Origin: Streptomyces iakyrus
GTDB lineage: Bacteria; Actinomycetota; Actinomycetes; Streptomycetales; Streptomycetaceae
Assembly (NCBI RefSeq): GCF_000717055.1
Contig: NZ_JNXI01000007.1
Location: 186,001-250,000, forward strand
Length of the DNA: 64,000 nucleotides
Reading direction: 5' to 3'
Every line of letters begins with the position of its first letter. The first letter of the stretch is position 1. Made by a program: the position numbers and the translations under genes. Positions 52,858-61,767 of the stretch are shown in pieces. The notes below the pieces were generated by a model. The model was not told the origin of the DNA, ran no database searches, and saw only the letters and a program-made list of their open reading frames with translations.

Positions 52858-54179
52858 GCCGCGTGCTGCTGCGCGGGGCGCAGGTCATCACGATGGCGCC
52901 GGGTCGTCCCGACGCCGAGCATGCCGACATCCTCGTCGAGGGCGACCTTATCGCCGCCGTCGGCGAGAACATCGAGGCATCCGACGCCGAAGTCGTCGAC
53001 TTCTCCGGGCGCATCGTCATCCCGGGCCTCGTCAACGCCCACTTGCACACCTGGCAGACCGCGTTGCGCTCCGTCGGTGCCGACTGGACTCTGGTGGAGT
53101 ACCTCACCCACCTCCACGGCGCGTGCGCCGGCCACTACACCCCGGCCGACCTGCACGTCAGCAATCTGGTCGGCGCGCTGAACCAGCTCAACTGCGGTAC
53201 GACCACCCTCGGCGACTGGTGTCACAACGCCCTCTCGCCCGAACACGCCGACGCCGCCGTCGAGGGCTTGGCCCAATCCGGGATCCGCGCCGTCTTCCTG
53301 CACGGCACGGCCTACCGGTCGCCGGACACCCCCCACCCCCTCACCGAGATCGACCGGCTGCTCGACGGCCCCGTCCGTGGCCTCGCCCTCCTCACCATGG
53401 GCATGGCATTGCAGGGGCCGCAGTACTCCTCGCCCGACACCGCGGTGGCCGATTTCCGAGCCGGCGCGGAACGCGGCCTCGTCGTCTCGATGCACCAGAG
53501 CGGCGGAGAACCCTCCCCCGGCTGGGAAGCCGTGCGCGCCGCCGGACTGTTCAGCCCCCTGACCAACATCGTGCACGGGATCGACCTGCCCGACGACTGG
53601 ATCAAGACGCTCATCGAGGCAGGTGTCACCTTCACCAGCACCCCGGAGAACGAACTGGGCCAAGGACACGGCACACCCATCACCGGGTCACTGCTACGCC
53701 TGGACGCGGCGCCCTCCCTGGGCACCGACATCGACACCGCCGTGCCCGGCCATCTCCTCACGGCCGCCCGCATCGCCCTGGCCCACCAGCGCAGCCTGGA
53801 CCACGCCCAGCACCGACAGACGACAGGCATGCACGCCGGCACCGCTTCGGTCACCGCCAAGCAGGCACTGGCCTGGGCCACGGTGGAAGGGGCGAAGGCC
53901 CTGGGCCTCGCCGACCGGGTTGGCCGGATCGAGGTGGGCATGCAGGCCGACCTGGTCGCCGTCGACGCCCGGGCCCTCAACCTGTGGCCGGCACACGATC
54001 CGGTCGCCACCGCCCTGCACGCCGACATCGCCAACATCGAAGCCGTGATGGTCGCCGGCACCTGGCGCAAACGCGATCATGCCCTGCTCATGACGCGACT
54101 GGACGAGGCCAAGGACGAGCTGCGCGAGTCCGGAGAGCGGCTCTTGCGCAGCATCGGGCCCGCAGGCAGCCGGGGCTGA
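52854..54179 (+). CDS. Amidohydrolase (ATZ/TRZ-like deaminase or hydrolase)
   Basis: A 441-residue amidohydrolase-superfamily enzyme. The N-terminal metal pair is in VIPGLVNAHLHTWQT (HLH, near residue 60), the barrel His in LVVSMHQSGGE and IVHGIDLPDD, and the late Asp in LGTDIDTAVPG. The closing GRIEVGMQADLVAVDARALN is the small beta domain. The order of the ligands matches cytosine/atrazine-type deaminases and chlorohydrolases. The start follows a 15-codon ORF with an ATGA overlap; a start eight codons earlier is possible. It is the last plus-strand gene of the unit, and its substrate is not evident. Confidence 0.86.
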   Translation: MSRVLLRGAQVITMAPGRPDAEHADILVEGDLIAAVGENIEASDAEVVDFSGRIVIPGLVNAHLHTWQTALRSVGADWTLVEYLTHLHGACAGHYTPADLHVSNLVGALNQLNCGTTTLGDWCHNALSPEHADAAVEGLAQSGIRAVFLHGTAYRSPDTPHPLTEIDRLLDGPVRGLALLTMGMALQGPQYSSPDTAVADFRAGAERGLVVSMHQSGGEPSPGWEAVRAAGLFSPLTNIVHGIDLPDDWIKTLIEAGVTFTSTPENELGQGHGTPITGSLLRLDAAPSLGTDIDTAVPGHLLTAARIALAHQRSLDHAQHRQTTGMHAGTASVTAKQALAWATVEGAKALGLADRVGRIEVGMQADLVAVDARALNLWPAHDPVATALHADIANIEAVMVAGTWRKRDHALLMTRLDEAKDELRESGERLLRSIGPAGSRG

Positions 54180-54222
54180 CACCCGCAACAGCCTTACTCG
54201 CCAGGGTGATCGCGCCGCTCTG

Positions 54223-54915
54223 TCAGGCCTCGTCGCGCAGGTGGGCAAGTCCGCTGAGAAGAAGCTCGAGACCGAAGGAGAACTCTTCCTCGATGGGAAC
54301 GGGCAACACCCCGGCAACGGTGACGGTGGCCGGGAACAGCTGCGGGTCCACGCTCTCAAAGACGGCCGCCGGCGGGGCGTCGTCGGACTGTGCTGCGCCG
54401 ACATGCCCGTTGACCTGTACGGCGAACCCGAGGACGAAGCGGGCCAGGGTCGCAAACGCGTACGCCGCGACTCGCGGCGGAAAGCCGCAGTCGAGCAACA
54501 CCGCGACACAGCGCTCCCGCAGTGCCATGGCGTTGGGTCCCAGGGGAATCTGCTCGACCAGCAGGCGCGCCGCGTTCCGGTGCCGGGCCAAGGCGTCGAA
54601 CATGGTGTGCGCGACAGTCCGCAGCGCCCGCTCCCAGCCCAGTGCGGCGAGTTCGTCGCCGTTCAGCTCCACGCTGCCGAACATGCGGTCCACGACATGG
54701 GCGACCAGCGCTGCCCGGTTGTCGAAGTGCCGGTACAGCGTCGCCGTGCCCGAGCCCAGACGTTGGGCCAGCGTCCGCATCGAGAGAGCGTGCGAGCCCT
54801 CCTCGTCCACGATCTGAAGTGCTGTGGCGACGATGCGCTCCAACGGCACCGGCGGCCGCCCCGGGGAACGCCGAGCCGCTGCCGCGTCCGCTCGCGCAGG
54901 CACAGGGTCCACCAC
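54223..54915 (-). CDS. TetR-family regulator
   Basis: A 230-residue protein. The helix-turn-helix is ALSMRTLAQRLGSGTATLYRHFDNRAALVAH, preceded by a Pro/Arg-rich linker. The C-terminal ligand domain resembles the TetR_C_1 group (LRTVAHTMFDALARHRNAARLLVEQ). The GTG start is chosen because AAGGAGGT stands nine bases upstream; an ATG ten codons earlier lies inside that upstream region without a site. It is convergent with the amidohydrolase. It may control the hydrolase-flavoprotein operon, since a TAACAGT element occurs upstream of both. Confidence 0.87.
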   Translation of the reverse strand: MVDPVPARADAAAARRSPGRPPVPLERIVATALQIVDEEGSHALSMRTLAQRLGSGTATLYRHFDNRAALVAHVVDRMFGSVELNGDELAALGWERALRTVAHTMFDALARHRNAARLLVEQIPLGPNAMALRERCVAVLLDCGFPPRVAAYAFATLARFVLGFAVQVNGHVGAAQSDDAPPAAVFESVDPQLFPATVTVAGVLPVPIEEEFSFGLELLLSGLAHLRDEA

Positions 54916-55338
54916 GAAACGTCCCACCTCCTTGGCCAGCACCATAACAGTAACGCCGTAGCCGATATAGAGGCCGCTGAGCGGACGAGACGCCTGATCA
55001 GTTTCCCGGCACGCGGCGGCGAAGGAGGCGCTGCGCGGGCAACTGTCGTCTCCGATGCCGTGGACAGGCCGATGACGTTCGGGCACCCTTCGCGGCCCGC
55101 CAGGCAGCGGCCCTGCGCAGCCACCACCGACGGCGCTTCGGCGAAACCCCTCGGCACGCCGGCCGAATTCCCGCCTGCACAGGCCTTGACACCTTCTCGC
55201 CGAGCGGCAAAGAATTCCCGCTGCAAACACAGGGATGAAACGATTCAAAGTCGGGCGTCGCCGCATCCCCCTCCTTCCCGGTCTCCAGGACGCCCTCCAA
55301 CCCCCACATCACCGCACACCGACAGTAGGAGCGCCCGC
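54916..55338. other. 423-bp region between TetR and GH78 genes
   Basis: No gene is seen. It holds the divergent promoters of the TetR and rhamnosidase genes, including the TAACAGT element and the TGAA-ACGA-TTCA dyad. The rest shows nothing recognisable. Confidence 0.6.
55236..55247. promoter_or_regulatory. LacI-type dyad upstream of GH78
   Basis: TGAAACGATTCA has TGAA/TTCA arms around a central CG-containing core, the layout of LacI-family operators. It lies 92 bp before the rhamnosidase ATG. A sugar-responsive repressor is likely, not proven. Confidence 0.45.
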
Positions 55339-58300
55339 ATGCCCTCTGTAACGCGCCGGTCCATCCTGTGCTCCGCCATAGCCGTGGCGCTGGCGCCCAC
55401 TCTCGGCTCGGTGCTTGCGCCGGGTCTGGCTCCCGTGGCGTCGGCCGCCGTCTCCTGGACCGCGAAGTGGATCTGGGCTCCGTCCAGTTCGACGAACCAG
55501 TGGGTGGCGTTCCGCAGATCGTTCACCCTGGGTTCCGCGCCGTCCAAGGCGGTGACGCAGATCGCGGCGGACTCCAAGTACTGGCTGTGGGTCAACGGCA
55601 CGCTCGTCGTCTTCGACGGACAGCTCAAGCGCGGCCCCGACCGCACCGGCACCTACTACGACGAGATCGACCTCGCCCCGTACCTCACGAGCGGTCGCAA
55701 CACGGTGGCACTGCTGGTGTGGCACTTCGGCAAGCAGGGCTTCTCCCACAACAGCAGCGGCAAGGGCGGTCTGCTCCTCCAGTCCGACATCACAACCGGT
55801 TCCACCACCACCCGGCTCGTCAGCGACACCAGTTGGAAGCACATCGTCCATCCGGGCTACTCCAACAACACCAGCGGCACCCAGGTCAACTTTCGTCTGC
55901 CCGAGTCGAACGTCTACTACGACGCCCGCAACGCCACCGCCATGACCGCCTGGGAGTCGGCCGGTTTCGACGACGGCGCGTGGGGTGCCCCCACCGACTT
56001 CGGAGCCGCCGGTGCCGCGCCCTGGAACGGCCTCGTCCGTCGGCCGGTCCCCCAGTTCCGGTACTCGGGCCTGAAGTCCTACGGCAACGCCTCGTCGCTG
56101 CCGTCCACGGGACAGGGCGCCACCGCCATCACGGCCACCTTGCCGTCGAACCTCCAGGTCACGCCCTACTTGAAGGTGGACGCTCCGACCGGCGCGGTGA
56201 TCGGCATACAGACCGACCACTACGCCGACGGCGATGGCCTGACCGGCCTCACGCCCGGGGCGGAGAACAACATCCGCGCGACCTATGTCTGCAAGGGCGG
56301 GGTCCAGGAGTTCGAGGCGCTGGCCTGGATGAGCGGCACGGCGGTGAAGTACACGATCCCCGCCGGTGTCACCATCCTGGATCTGAAGTACCGGGAATCC
56401 GGCTACGACACCGACTTCACCGGATCGTTCAGCAGCAACGAGGCGTTCTTCGACACCCTGTGGGGCAAGGCGGCGCGCACGATGTACGTCAACATGCGCG
56501 ACACCTACATGGACTGCCCCACCCGCGAGCGCGCCCAGTGGTGGGGCGATGTGGTCAACCAGCTCAAAGAAGGCTTCTACACCTTCGACACCCGCTCCCA
56601 CGCCCTCGGCGCCAAGGCCATCGCCGAGCTGACCGCCTGGCAGAAGCCCAGCGGCGTGCTCTACTCGCCGATGCCGTCCACCATCTGGACCGCCGAACTG
56701 CCCGTCCAGATGCTCGCCTCAGTGTGGGCCTTCGGCACGTACCACCTCTACACGGGCAACTCCGATGCGGTCGCCGGCACCTACCCGGCGGTGAAGGCGT
56801 ACCTGAACCTGTGGAGCCTGGACTCGGCCGGGCTGGTCAACCACCGGGCCGGGGACTGGGACTGGGAGGACTGGGGCACCAACATCGACGCCCGCCTCCT
56901 GGACAACTGCTGGTACTACCTGGCCCTGGGCACGGCCATCACCCTCGCCGGTCTCAGCGGCAACAGCGGCGACGTCGCCTCCTGGCAGGCCAAGCGCGAC
57001 AGCATCAAGGCCAACTTCGACCGCGTTCTGTGGGACACGTCCAAGAACGAGTACCGCTCACCCGGCTACACCAAGGACACCGACGACCGCGGCAACGGTC
57101 TCGCCGTCGTCGCCGGCCTCGCGCCCACCTCCCGACACGCAGCGATCACCGAGGTGCTGCGCACCCACCTCAACGCCAGCCCTTACATGGAGTTCTACGT
57201 CCTGGAAGCGCTCTACCTCATGGGGGCGGCCACCGTCGCCGAGGAGCGGATGCGCAACCGCTACGCCGCCCAGGTCGCCGACCCCACCTGCCACACTCTG
57301 TGGGAGATATGGGACAAGTCGGGTGGCACCGACAACCACGCCTGGAACGGTGGCCCCCTGTACGCACTGTCCGCCTACGCCGCCGGCGTCCGTCCCACCA
57401 AGCCCGGCTGGACCACGTACGAGGTCATCCCGCAGACCGGCACCCTCGCGAAGATCAACACGGTCACACCGACCGTCAAGGGCGACATCCGCTTCGGCAT
57501 CACGCGCGACGGCGACCAGGTCACCCTGACCCTCACCTCCCCGAGTGGGACGACCGCGCGGGTGGGTGTTCCGACCTACCGCGGCTCATCCCCGGTCATC
57601 AAGGCCAACGGAACCACCGTCTTCACGGGGGGCGCCGCCACCGGCAGCGTCTCAGGCCTCAGCTACGCGAGCAAAGACTCCTCGTACGTCTACTTCACCC
57701 TCCAGCCGGGCAGTTGGACGTTCACGGTCACCGGAGCCGGCCGCCTGGACAACCTCGCCCTCGGCCGGCCCGTCACCAGCAACAGCAGCCTGGAGAACAG
57801 CGACTGGGGCAAGAACCGGCTCACCGACGGCAAGCTCACCAGCGTGACCGGCGCCAAGGGCTTCACCAGCATCGACTTCCCCTCCCCCGATGTCAGCGCG
57901 AGCCCTGTCTGGGTGGAGATCGACCTCGGTGCCGACACCGACCTCGACGCCGTACGACTCTTTCCCCGCACCGACACCCCGGCGGTCGGCGGCGGCACCG
58001 CGGGCTTCCCTGTCGACTTCACCATCCAGACCCGCCCCGAGGGGTCGAGCACTTACACCACCGCCCGCACGGTCACCGCCGAACCCAACCCGGGCGGACT
58101 TGTGCAGACGTACGGGTTCAGAACCACGACCGCCCGCTACGTCCGTCTGCACGCCACCAAGCTCGGTGCCCCTCCTGTCGACGAGCCCACCAAGTACCGC
58201 CTCCAGCTCGCCGAACTCACCGTCCCCACCGCCGCGACCGCCGTCACCGCCAACTACACGCTGGAGAACGGCGACTGGGGCAAGACACGCGTCCTCGACG

Positions 58301-58701
58301 GCAAGCTCACCAGCGTGACCGGCAGCAAGGGCTTCACCAGCATCGACTTCCCCTCCGCCGATGTCAGCGCCACCCCCGTGTGGGTCGAGATCGACCTCGG
58401 CGCCGACCGGGCCATCGGCTCCGTCACTCTCCACCCCCGCACGGACGCCGGCGCAGCGGGCGGCGGCACAGCGGGCTTCCCCGTCGATTTCACGATCCAG
58501 ACCCGCCCTGCCGGGTCGAACACCTACACCACCGCCCGCACCATCACCGCCGAACCCAACCCGGGCGGAGCCGCTCAGACGTACACACTCACGTCCGCCA
58601 CCGGCCGCTACCTACGCCTGAAGGTCTCCAAGCTCGGCAAGCCCGCCTCGGACGAGACCAACAGGTACCGTCTCCAGCTCGCCGAGATCCGCATCAAGTA
58701 G
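55339..58701 (+). CDS. GH78 alpha-L-rhamnosidase with two C-terminal binding domains
   Basis: A 1120-residue secreted enzyme. A signal segment (TRRSILCSAIAVALA) is preceded by TAGGAG and ends near residue 36. Residues about 40-210 are the N-terminal beta module and about 250-360 a second. The (alpha/alpha)6 catalytic domain runs from about 365 to 690: general acid Glu in DCPTRERAQWWGD near 395 and base Glu in TLWEIWDK near 655. A closing beta domain follows. Residues about 808-955 and 970-1120 are two near-identical F5/8C (CBM32-like) domains. It releases L-rhamnose from plant pectin or glycosides. Confidence 0.92.
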   Translation: MPSVTRRSILCSAIAVALAPTLGSVLAPGLAPVASAAVSWTAKWIWAPSSSTNQWVAFRRSFTLGSAPSKAVTQIAADSKYWLWVNGTLVVFDGQLKRGPDRTGTYYDEIDLAPYLTSGRNTVALLVWHFGKQGFSHNSSGKGGLLLQSDITTGSTTTRLVSDTSWKHIVHPGYSNNTSGTQVNFRLPESNVYYDARNATAMTAWESAGFDDGAWGAPTDFGAAGAAPWNGLVRRPVPQFRYSGLKSYGNASSLPSTGQGATAITATLPSNLQVTPYLKVDAPTGAVIGIQTDHYADGDGLTGLTPGAENNIRATYVCKGGVQEFEALAWMSGTAVKYTIPAGVTILDLKYRESGYDTDFTGSFSSNEAFFDTLWGKAARTMYVNMRDTYMDCPTRERAQWWGDVVNQLKEGFYTFDTRSHALGAKAIAELTAWQKPSGVLYSPMPSTIWTAELPVQMLASVWAFGTYHLYTGNSDAVAGTYPAVKAYLNLWSLDSAGLVNHRAGDWDWEDWGTNIDARLLDNCWYYLALGTAITLAGLSGNSGDVASWQAKRDSIKANFDRVLWDTSKNEYRSPGYTKDTDDRGNGLAVVAGLAPTSRHAAITEVLRTHLNASPYMEFYVLEALYLMGAATVAEERMRNRYAAQVADPTCHTLWEIWDKSGGTDNHAWNGGPLYALSAYAAGVRPTKPGWTTYEVIPQTGTLAKINTVTPTVKGDIRFGITRDGDQVTLTLTSPSGTTARVGVPTYRGSSPVIKANGTTVFTGGAATGSVSGLSYASKDSSYVYFTLQPGSWTFTVTGAGRLDNLALGRPVTSNSSLENSDWGKNRLTDGKLTSVTGAKGFTSIDFPSPDVSASPVWVEIDLGADTDLDAVRLFPRTDTPAVGGGTAGFPVDFTIQTRPEGSSTYTTARTVTAEPNPGGLVQTYGFRTTTARYVRLHATKLGAPPVDEPTKYRLQLAELTVPTAATAVTANYTLENGDWGKTRVLDGKLTSVTGSKGFTSIDFPSADVSATPVWVEIDLGADRAIGSVTLHPRTDAGAAGGGTAGFPVDFTIQTRPAGSNTYTTARTITAEPNPGGAAQTYTLTSATGRYLRLKVSKLGKPASDETNRYRLQLAEIRIK
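57775..58698 (+). repeat. tandem duplication of F5/8C domain in GH78
   Basis: Two copies of about 455 bp (roughly 57775-58230 and 58250-58698) encode domains sharing LENxDWGK, DGKLTSVTGxKGFTSIDFPS, VWVEIDLGAD, GGGTAGFPVDFTIQTRP and YRLQLAE. Their high identity suggests a recent internal duplication or gene conversion. Confidence 0.85.
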
Positions 58702-58724
58702 CAGTCCATCCCGAAACGGGCGGC

Positions 58725-58754
58725 CGGTACAGGTCGTTCACCACGACCTGACCG
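58725..58754 (+). terminator. terminator after GH78
   Basis: CAGGTCGT-TCACC-ACGACCTG is a perfect 8-bp stem with a 5-base loop, extended by four further pairs around one bulge. It begins 24 bases after the rhamnosidase stop. Confidence 0.7.
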
Positions 58755-58871
58755 CCGCCCCCGGAGAGAGCGACGACACGGCTCGGCGGTGACAAGCGGC
58801 GGTCTCCGCCGCCCACCACCGCGCAGGAGCCGATGGCCTCCACTCGAGATCCGGCAGTCCGTGCAGAGCGT

Positions 58872-59300
58872 CTAGAGGACGAGCGGACGCGATTCCCCCG
58901 GGGTGCGGCCGAAACGGCTCCGGAAGACACGGGTGACGTGGGCCTGGCCGGCGAAGCCCCAGCAGTGGGCGACTTCGGCGATCGTCGGATGGCGGGAGCC
59001 AGGATCGGCGAGCACCTGCCGGGCCTTGCCGAGCCGCTGTTCGAGAATGTAACGGGAGGGGCTCACCCCGGTCGGCTGGAAGATACGGCTCAGGTGCCGC
59101 GCGGACACTCCGACCGCCTCGGCGACCCTTCCCGAGCCCAGCCCGGGGTCGGCAAGGTGCCGGGTCTGCACGGTGACGCAGGCTCGTCGAGGTGGCCGAC
59201 AGTGAACCCTTAGAACCGAGCCCGGGTCTTTCCCGTGGCGGACATGGCGGATTGCCTGTTCGGGACATGCGCGGGCCGCACCCCTCGACCGCGTTAGCAC
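58872..59300 (-). pseudogene. AraC-family DNA-binding fragment
   Basis: The reading frame gives 142 residues, but only the last 95 or so are recognisable: an AraC double helix-turn-helix, GRVAEAVGVSARHLSRIFQPTG and TIAEVAHCWGFAGQAHVTRVF-RSRFGRTPGESR. The first 45 residues look like random translation, and no sensory domain of the usual 180 residues is present on the minus strand upstream. It is therefore the C-terminal part of a broken regulator, or at most a stand-alone DNA-binding protein. The neighbouring GH78 and GH3 genes were possible targets of the intact form. Confidence 0.68.
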
Positions 59301-59414
59301 CTCCCTTGAGTGATCTTGGTGCGGTGCGAGGCAGGGCTCAGCGGCGCATGATCACAACGGGCTCGACCGCTACGTCCGCCATGCGCGTGACGACGCACGG
59401 CAGGGTGCATCACG

Positions 59415-61628
59415 TCACGAGCCGGTACACCGCAGCTGCGGCGTGCCCGCCGGGCCGGCCGCGGTGAAGCCGAACGACGTGGTGGCGTCCGGTGCAAGGG
59501 AGCCGTTGTGGACGGCATTGCGGACGGTGGCCCGGCCCTGGGCCGCTGACATGGAACCGTTCCAGAGGCTGGTGACGGTGGAGCCATTCAAGTCCCACGC
59601 GACAGACCAGCCGGTGAGCGGGCCGGTGCCGGTGTTCTTGACCGTGACCTCCGCCTGGTGGCCGCCGGACCAGGACGAGACGGTCTTGAACTGGGCGACG
59701 CAGGTCTCGGGCTCGGGCTGCGGGCCCGGGCCCGGTCCGGGGTTCGTGCCGTAGGTCAGGCCGTGACCGTACGGGAAGAGAGGGTTCTTGCCGTCGCCGT
59801 CGTTGATCGGTTGCTGGGACGCGCTGCGCATCCAGGTCATGGGCAGCTTGCCGCTGGGCGCATGGTCGCCGAAGAGCACGTCTGCTACTCCGCTCCCCTC
59901 CGTGCCGGGCAGCCAGGCCGCCAGCAGCGCCTTCCAGTCGGGCAGTCGGGCGGCGATGTCGAGCGGACGGCCGGAGACCAGGACCACGACGACAGGCACT
60001 CCGCTCGCCTTCAGCCGGGCGAGGGTCTGCAGGTCCTCTTGGTCCAGTTCCATGCTGCCGGGCCGGTCTCCACGCATCTCCGCATACGGTGTCTCTCCGA
60101 CAACCGCCACGGCGGCCGAGTAGCCGGCGTCGATGCCGTTGCCGTAGCGGTCGTACGTGACTTGCGAGGAGCCGGCAGCGGCACGGATGCCCTGAAGGAT
60201 CGTGGTGCCCTCGGTGACCGGGCCACTGCGGCCCTGCCAGCCAAGGGTCCAGCCGCCGCTCTGGTTGCCGATGTCGTCGGCGGACTTGCCGGCCACGAAC
60301 AGCTTCGCGTTCTTCGCCAGCGGCAGGACGCCGCCCTCGTTCTTCAGCAGCACCTGTGAGGCGCGTACGGCCTCGCGGGCGAGCGACCGGTGCTCTGCGG
60401 ATCCGACACCCGTCGTGTACGAGCGGTCGGTGAGCGGGTTCTCGAAGAGGCCGAGTTGGAACTTCTTGGTGAGGATGCGGCGGTTGGCGTCATCGACGCG
60501 AGCGACAGGGACCCGCCCGGCGGTCACTTCGGAACGCAGCAGACCGAGGAACTTCTTGTAGTCCTGCGGAACCATCACCATGTCCACGCCCGCGTTGACG
60601 GCCGTGGCGATCTCCGCACCCGTGAAGCCGCTCTGCCCGTCCAGCTGGTCGACGGCGGCCCAGTCGGACACGACGAACCCGTCGAACTTCATCTCGCCCT
60701 TGAGCAGGTCGGTGACCAGGTACCTGTGTGCATGCGATTTCACCCCGTTCCAGCTGCTGTACGAGAGCATCACCGAGCCCACGCCCCGCCGCACCGCCTC
60801 CTGGAAGGGCGGTAGGTGGACCGCGCGCAGCTCGGCCTCGGGCAGTTCCGTGTCGCCCTGGTCGACGCCGCCGGTGGTACCGCCGTCACCGAGGTAGTGC
60901 TTGGCGGTGGCCAGCACCGAGGCGGGGCCGGCGCCCAGGGTCTCGCCCTGCAGGCCGGTGATGAACGACGTCATGGACGTGGGCAGTTCGGGCTTTTCGC
61001 CGAACGACTCGTACGTGCGACCCCACCTGTCGTTGCGGGCCACGCACAGACAGGGGGCGAAGGACCAGTCGATGCCGGTGCCCGCGACCTCCTCGGCGAC
61101 CGCACGCCCGACCCGTCGCACCAAGGCGGGGTCGCGGGTGGCGCCGAGACCTATGTTGTGCGGGAAGATCGTCGCCCCGCGCACCGCGTTGTGGCCGTGC
61201 ACGGCATCGATGCCATAGATCATCGGGATGCCGAGTGGGGTACCGAGAGCCGTGCGCTGCAGTGAGTCGTAGGTGTCGGCCCACGTCCGGGCGTTGTTGG
61301 GGCTGACCGTGGAGTCTCCGCCGGAGAGCACCGAGCCGATGCGGTATGCGGCAAGGTCTGCCTGCGGCACCAGGGCGTCCTTCTCGATCTGCGTCATCTG
61401 CCCGAGCTTGTCGTCGAGCGTCATCCGGGACAGCAGGTCGGTGACACGGTCTGCCACCGGCAGGGCGGAATCCCGATACGGCAGGGCCTCGGAGCCCGTC
61501 GAGGTGGCGGATCCACCGGCTCCAGCGGGCGGTGCCGCGCCGGTCAGGCCGATCACTGTGAGAGCGGCGGCGCACAGGGCGGCGACGAGCGCGGGGCGTC
61601 GGGAGGATGGAGCGGGGCTCTGGCTCAT
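59415..61628 (-). CDS. GH3 beta-glucosidase with CBM2-like C-terminus
   Basis: A 737-residue secreted enzyme with a signal peptide ending near AGAGG (about residue 38). Residues about 50-620 are the two-domain GH3 fold: GIPMIYGIDAVHGHNAVRGAT, KHYLGDGGTTGG, nucleophile Asp in FVVSDWAAVDQL near residue 300, and the (alpha/beta) domain ending ASQQPINDGDGKNPLFPYGHGLTYG. A proline/glycine linker (NPGPGPGPQPEPE) joins a CBM2-type module of about 105 residues with Cys at both ends (CVAQFKT...LRCTG). It should release glucose from beta-glucans or cello-oligosaccharides outside the cell; a bound CBM2 is unusual for a beta-glucosidase. Confidence 0.9.
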   Translation of the reverse strand: MSQSPAPSSRRPALVAALCAAALTVIGLTGAAPPAGAGGSATSTGSEALPYRDSALPVADRVTDLLSRMTLDDKLGQMTQIEKDALVPQADLAAYRIGSVLSGGDSTVSPNNARTWADTYDSLQRTALGTPLGIPMIYGIDAVHGHNAVRGATIFPHNIGLGATRDPALVRRVGRAVAEEVAGTGIDWSFAPCLCVARNDRWGRTYESFGEKPELPTSMTSFITGLQGETLGAGPASVLATAKHYLGDGGTTGGVDQGDTELPEAELRAVHLPPFQEAVRRGVGSVMLSYSSWNGVKSHAHRYLVTDLLKGEMKFDGFVVSDWAAVDQLDGQSGFTGAEIATAVNAGVDMVMVPQDYKKFLGLLRSEVTAGRVPVARVDDANRRILTKKFQLGLFENPLTDRSYTTGVGSAEHRSLAREAVRASQVLLKNEGGVLPLAKNAKLFVAGKSADDIGNQSGGWTLGWQGRSGPVTEGTTILQGIRAAAGSSQVTYDRYGNGIDAGYSAAVAVVGETPYAEMRGDRPGSMELDQEDLQTLARLKASGVPVVVVLVSGRPLDIAARLPDWKALLAAWLPGTEGSGVADVLFGDHAPSGKLPMTWMRSASQQPINDGDGKNPLFPYGHGLTYGTNPGPGPGPQPEPETCVAQFKTVSSWSGGHQAEVTVKNTGTGPLTGWSVAWDLNGSTVTSLWNGSMSAAQGRATVRNAVHNGSLAPDATTSFGFTAAGPAGTPQLRCTGS

Positions 61629-61679
61629 GGCGTAAGGCCTTTCCGGGGGCGGCCGGAGGAGCGAGGGAGCGGAACGGTT

Positions 61680-61730
61680 GCCCCGGGGCCCACCCTTTCG
61701 GCATGGGAAGTGGAGGGCAGGCCCCGGGGC
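61680..61730 (-). terminator. possible inverted repeat after GH12
   Basis: GCCCCGGGGCC and GGCCCCGGGGC are exact inverted copies 29 bases apart, between the GH12 stop and the GH3 start. Each arm is also self-palindromic and there is no T tract, so the function is uncertain. Confidence 0.35.
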
Positions 61731-61767
61731 GGTCCGGTGAGGTGGTCGTACGACGTGTCGCACCGGG

